A stretch of DNA of 64,000 bases, from assembly GCA_012934845.2 (NCBI GenBank), contig WNNJ02003706.1:1-64000 (forward strand). Direction: 5' to 3'. The notes beneath the pieces were generated by a model. It had not been told where the DNA came from and ran no database searches. It saw nothing but the letters and a program-made list of their open reading frames with translations. This DNA is from Pomphorhynchus laevis. Taxonomy: Eukaryota > Acanthocephala > Palaeacanthocephala > Echinorhynchida > Pomphorhynchidae. Within the stretch, counting starts at the first letter, position 1; every line of letters begins with the position of its first letter. This document shows positions 60,950 to 64,000 of this stretch, in pieces. The translations under genes were made by a program, and so were the position numbers.

Positions 60950-63345
60950 CGCTCCGAGGCATAGTGTGAATGTTCAAACAATGTATAAAACAATACTGCC
61001 AGCTGATCTCCAGAGGAGAGATAGGTACCAGTACATCCGTCTTAGAAGGCAAGTATTCGAACGGTACGCTCAAGCCATCTGATGTTGTGGATGATCTTAC
61101 AGTTCATGATCATCTTCAGAAATTACAACCATGCCCAGCTCACGTTCAGAATGAAGCGTTACTTTGTGAGCCCCTACCAGATTCTAAGGAACACCATGTG
61201 TTGCTGTTTGCCGAAATTAATGGAAACTGGATAGTACGCGCTGCAAGAAGGACGCATGTGTGCAGGACCTTCAGGACTGAATGCAGTAGCTTGGAAAACC
61301 ATGCTGACTAAGTTTGGTGTCCATTCAAGGAACCTAGCTGACTCTGTCGCTGCCTTTGTAATCCAACTAGCTACTGAGCAGATTCCCGAGCATGTGCTCG
61401 AACCTTTCGTTGCATGTAGGCTGGTCGCAATTAGTAAACGAAATGGCGGTATTCCACCAATCGTTGTGGCGGATGTGACACGGGGATCATTTGCAAAGCA
61501 ATTATGTGCTGTGTCAAAAGTGATCTTCAAGATGTTGCGGGTGCATCACAAAAAAGTGGGCTTGAACATCTAGCTTACTAGATGTTTTTCTAGGAAACCC
61601 ACAAATGGGCATTCTCGCTGTGGATGCGAAAAACGCATTCAACAATTTAAACCGTAAGGTCATGCTTCACAACGTGCTCTTCACGTGCCCAGCTTTGATA
61701 AGAGTATTGTCAAATTTATACTCATGTGATGCGGCGTTGATTTTAGAAGATGAAGTACTGTGGTCTCGTGAGGGTGTAACACAGGGTGACCCATTAGCAA
61801 TGGCAGCTGTTGAGTTGCCCTCCTTACCTTTAATTCGAGACATTTCAGCTAGGTTTCCTCGTGTTGTTTAGAAATGGTATGCAGATGATGCTAATTTTGT
61901 CGGGCTACCATTAGATTTGCTGGATGTTTGGACGTTTTTGCGGGAAGTTGGTTCATCATAGGGGTACTTTGTAAATGATAATAAAACCCACTTGTTTATG
62001 CATGATTGTGTAAAATTGTTGCCTAAATTTTGGAGATTTGCGGATACAATGTGAAAGAATTGAAGTGCTTGGGGCGCCGATTGGTACCAGTGAATTTGTC
62101 AAGAATTTTTCGATCGAGAATATCAAAAAATGGAGAAATATCCTAGAGCGTCTAGTGGAGGTTGCTGAACTGGACCCCCATATAGCTCATGCATCTTTAC
62201 AACATTCAATTCAATGGAAATGGAGTAAATACTTCCGATGCACGAAAATGGAATCGGAGTTACTAATGCCGTTTCTGGAGCTCATATATGAAGGTTTTTT
62301 GGATGCTTTGATGTGGTGTGAAGTCTCCAACACAATAAATTTTTTACTTTAAATTTTTTGAAACTAGATGGAATCGGCTTATTAGATTCAATTCTTACAG
62401 CGGATTTGGAATTTGAGAATTCGTTAAGGTTGTGTAGTGCCTATAATTCGAGTCTTACTAGAATGGAGCTTCGCAATCTTCAGCAAAAAGTCACGGCGTC
62501 TATAAAGAATGTGCGACTAAATACTTTTAAGTCGAGAATGGATCGAGCTCTTAATTTTCTACCTTCCCCGTCTAACTGACAACTGATTATAGAACATGCA
62601 AAAATCTCTGAGGCATCGGCTTGGCTATCTGCACTTTTTCTATCCTCGGAGAATTATCGTTTGTCGCATCAAGAATTCAAGGACGGTCTTGCTGATACGA
62701 GATACGGTGTAACCCCTAGAGACTGCCAATGACAAGTTTGTGTATGCGGCGACCCGGCACAAGTCTCACATATGTTATCTTGCGAACAAGGAGAATAGCC
62801 AATTGTGCGACACAACGTAATTCGCGATCTACTTACCAAGGAATAATATGGTGTACTTCACAGTATAGAAGTTGAACCTGTGTGGACCGATATTCCGTAT
62901 AATATTGAGTTTGAACGAAACACTACATGTAGTGATCCGTACGCACGCCTCGACATTGCCTGTATCGGACTCTCAGAGAATCATTTTGGGCGGACATTTT
63001 TGGATGTCGTTGTTTTCAATCATTTGGCTTATTCGTATTCTCAATCCAGCGCTGTGCCATCTTTCGTTTTCCATGAGTCCCGCAAAAGATCAAAATATGA
63101 GGACCCTGTAATCACAGTGGAACGTGGCGTTTGTAAGCCCGTTGTCTTCTCGGCGACTTGAGGTGCAGGTTCGGATGCAAATCAATTAATTCGTAGAGTA
63201 GCTGCAAGGATGGCATTATCGTCAGACCTATCCTACGCAGACTGTACCAGAACGATAAGAAATCGGTTGGCATTCTGTCTGGTGTGGGCTGCATCGCATT
63301 GCATCCACGGCAATCGGAGGACGTCGTGATCAAAAATAAAACATT
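60950..63345 (+). pseudogene. RLE-type LINE, related copy, 5'-truncated and broken
   Basis: Plus strand, same order as the 57780 protein: LEGKYSNGTLKPSDVVDDLT, CAGPSGLNAVAWKTMLTKFG, GGIPPIVVADVTRGSFAKQL, MGILAVDAKNAFNNLNRKVM, REGVTQGDPLAMAAVELPSL, YADDANF (after a stop near 61869), IEVLGAPIGTSEFVKNF, RLDIACIGLSENHFG and FLDVVVFNHLAYSYSQ (endonuclease), FVFHESRKRSKYEDP. Identity to the intact protein is well under half, so this is a distinct subfamily, not a recent duplicate. At least eight stops or frame changes. It begins just after the 3' end of the intact element. Confidence 0.9.
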
Positions 63346-63395
63346 TATTTACTTTTGATGACATGTAAAAGAAAATAATTTTTGTTTAAAAAAAA

Positions 63396-63407
63396 TTATT
63401 AATAGAT
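63396..63407 (+). other. Shared 3' junction string TTATTAATAGAT
   Basis: The same 12 bases occur at 60915-60926 just after the A-rich end of the intact RLE element and here just after the A-rich end of the broken one. Possible insertion-site preference. Confidence 0.4.
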
Positions 63408-63659
63408 CGGATTTGTTCTACTGACAAGTTATTGACCTGTGGACTTTTTCCCCGGTAATATAATAGCTGTCAGAAATACTGAAACTACGTATTCTTGATA
63501 CAAAATTATTATTTTTCTGCTTGTTTTCATTCTAGTTTGATGTATATGTTCTTTTTTCTTATAATGCATTTATGCATCAACAAAAATTGATTAAAATTTA
63601 ATTTTACAATATACAATTTTTTTTGTAATATTATTTATTAAAAAAGAAAAGTTAATTTA

Positions 63660-64000
63660 CAGAAATTAGGTTCCCGTAAACGGGCCTATAAATGAGATTT
63701 ATTGTCAGGAAAGATTGGATGTCTTCTACTTGATCGCGGCATTCGCAGACATAGTGAAGAAGCATGTGCAATCGAGAAGCTAATCTTGCGTTTAAGGTGA
63801 ACCAATACATCACTATATTTTTCTGATTTTAACCTCGATGATATCGAGGCAATGTCCTTGAGTAGCTTAAGAGCTCGCGGTCCAACTCCTCCTGATGATG
63901 AAAAAATTAATGGTATAAACTTGCTTTCTTCCACACTGACAATTCTTTCATTGTATTTGCTGTTTTTGCGATTTTCATTATATTTAAAGGCGGCGAGAGG
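63660..64000 (-). pseudogene. RLE-type LINE, C-terminal fragment running off the window
   Basis: Minus strand, open from the right edge: AAFKYNENRKNSKYNERIVS, VEESKFIPLIFSSSGGVGPR, ALKLLKDIASISSRLKSEKY, SDVLVHLKRKISFSIAHASS, ending DNKSHL and TAG (63686). It matches the tail of the 57780 protein (ACFEYHESRKRNKYLERITE; FIPVVLSNSGGAGK). No interruption within the visible part, so the copy may continue intact to the right. Tail to tail with the copy at 60950. Confidence 0.88.
63667..63688 (-). other. Stem-loop at the stop codon of the RLE fragment
   Basis: Minus strand: TAGG (63688-63685), CCCG, loop TTTA, CGGG (63676-63673), AA, CCTA (63670-63667). The TAG is the stop codon itself. It parallels the stem-loop at 60845 with different bases in the loop-closing pair. 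Confidence 0.6.

Noticed and set aside
1-64000. CRISPR arrays, tRNA or rRNA genes, bacterial operons
   Set aside because: Looked for by eye on both strands; none seen. Regular spacing exists only in microsatellites and the 15.9 kb minisatellite.

Overview
The window looks like repeat-dense nuclear DNA of an invertebrate animal. It is strongly AT-rich, has spliceosomal introns (gtaagt/gtatgt donors, t-rich ag acceptors), and is filled with decayed non-LTR retrotransposons and Penelope-like elements (PLEs). No operons, bacterial signals, tRNA, rRNA or CRISPR array were seen. The species cannot be fixed. A complete UPF0057/Pmp3 proteolipid gene, a family present in nematodes but not usual in insects or vertebrates, is a weak hint.

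Host genes are sparse: a Pmp3-like membrane proteolipid (7.9 kb), a dead endosulfine (ENSA/ARPP-19) gene on the minus strand (13.8-14.5 kb), a dead DnaJ J-domain (19.4 kb), a plus-strand series of tiny exons between 21.7 and 35.9 kb that share one intron phase and look like leucine-rich repeats, an ankyrin-repeat exon (56.7-57.0 kb, minus), and two unrecognised terminal exons (5.7 kb minus, 40.3 kb plus).

Mobile DNA by region: 0-1 kb RTE-like LINE tail; 1.8-5.5, 11.2-13.3, 16.9-17.3, 28.6, 45.2 and 48.7-51.3 kb pieces of one PLE family (PLE-A), often stacked head to tail; 9.2-10.6 and 20.3-22.8 kb a short repeat (HR1) with hammerhead cores; 12.3, 25.5-26.3, 34.2-35.4 and 36.6-37.7 kb RTE-like LINE pieces; 29.5-33.3 kb a LINE (LINE-J) with two open frames, plus broken copies at 48.2-50.2 and 52.8-55.0 kb, the last next to a Gypsy gag fossil; 33.4, 39.5, 41.2, 43.7-44.3 and 46.6-47.2 kb other PLE pieces, several with a GIY-YIG endonuclease; 41.5-43.7 kb an RLE-type LINE; 57.2-64 kb a cluster of RLE-type LINE copies, one with an uninterrupted 1006-residue frame.

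The most striking signal is a set of about ten hammerhead-ribozyme-like motifs (CTGANGA, self-complementary stem II, GAAA) on both strands, several beside PLE endonuclease fragments or in PLE-like terminal repeats. The 44.8-46.4 kb region holds two such repeats head to head, one split by a PLE-A insertion whose empty site survives in the other arm.
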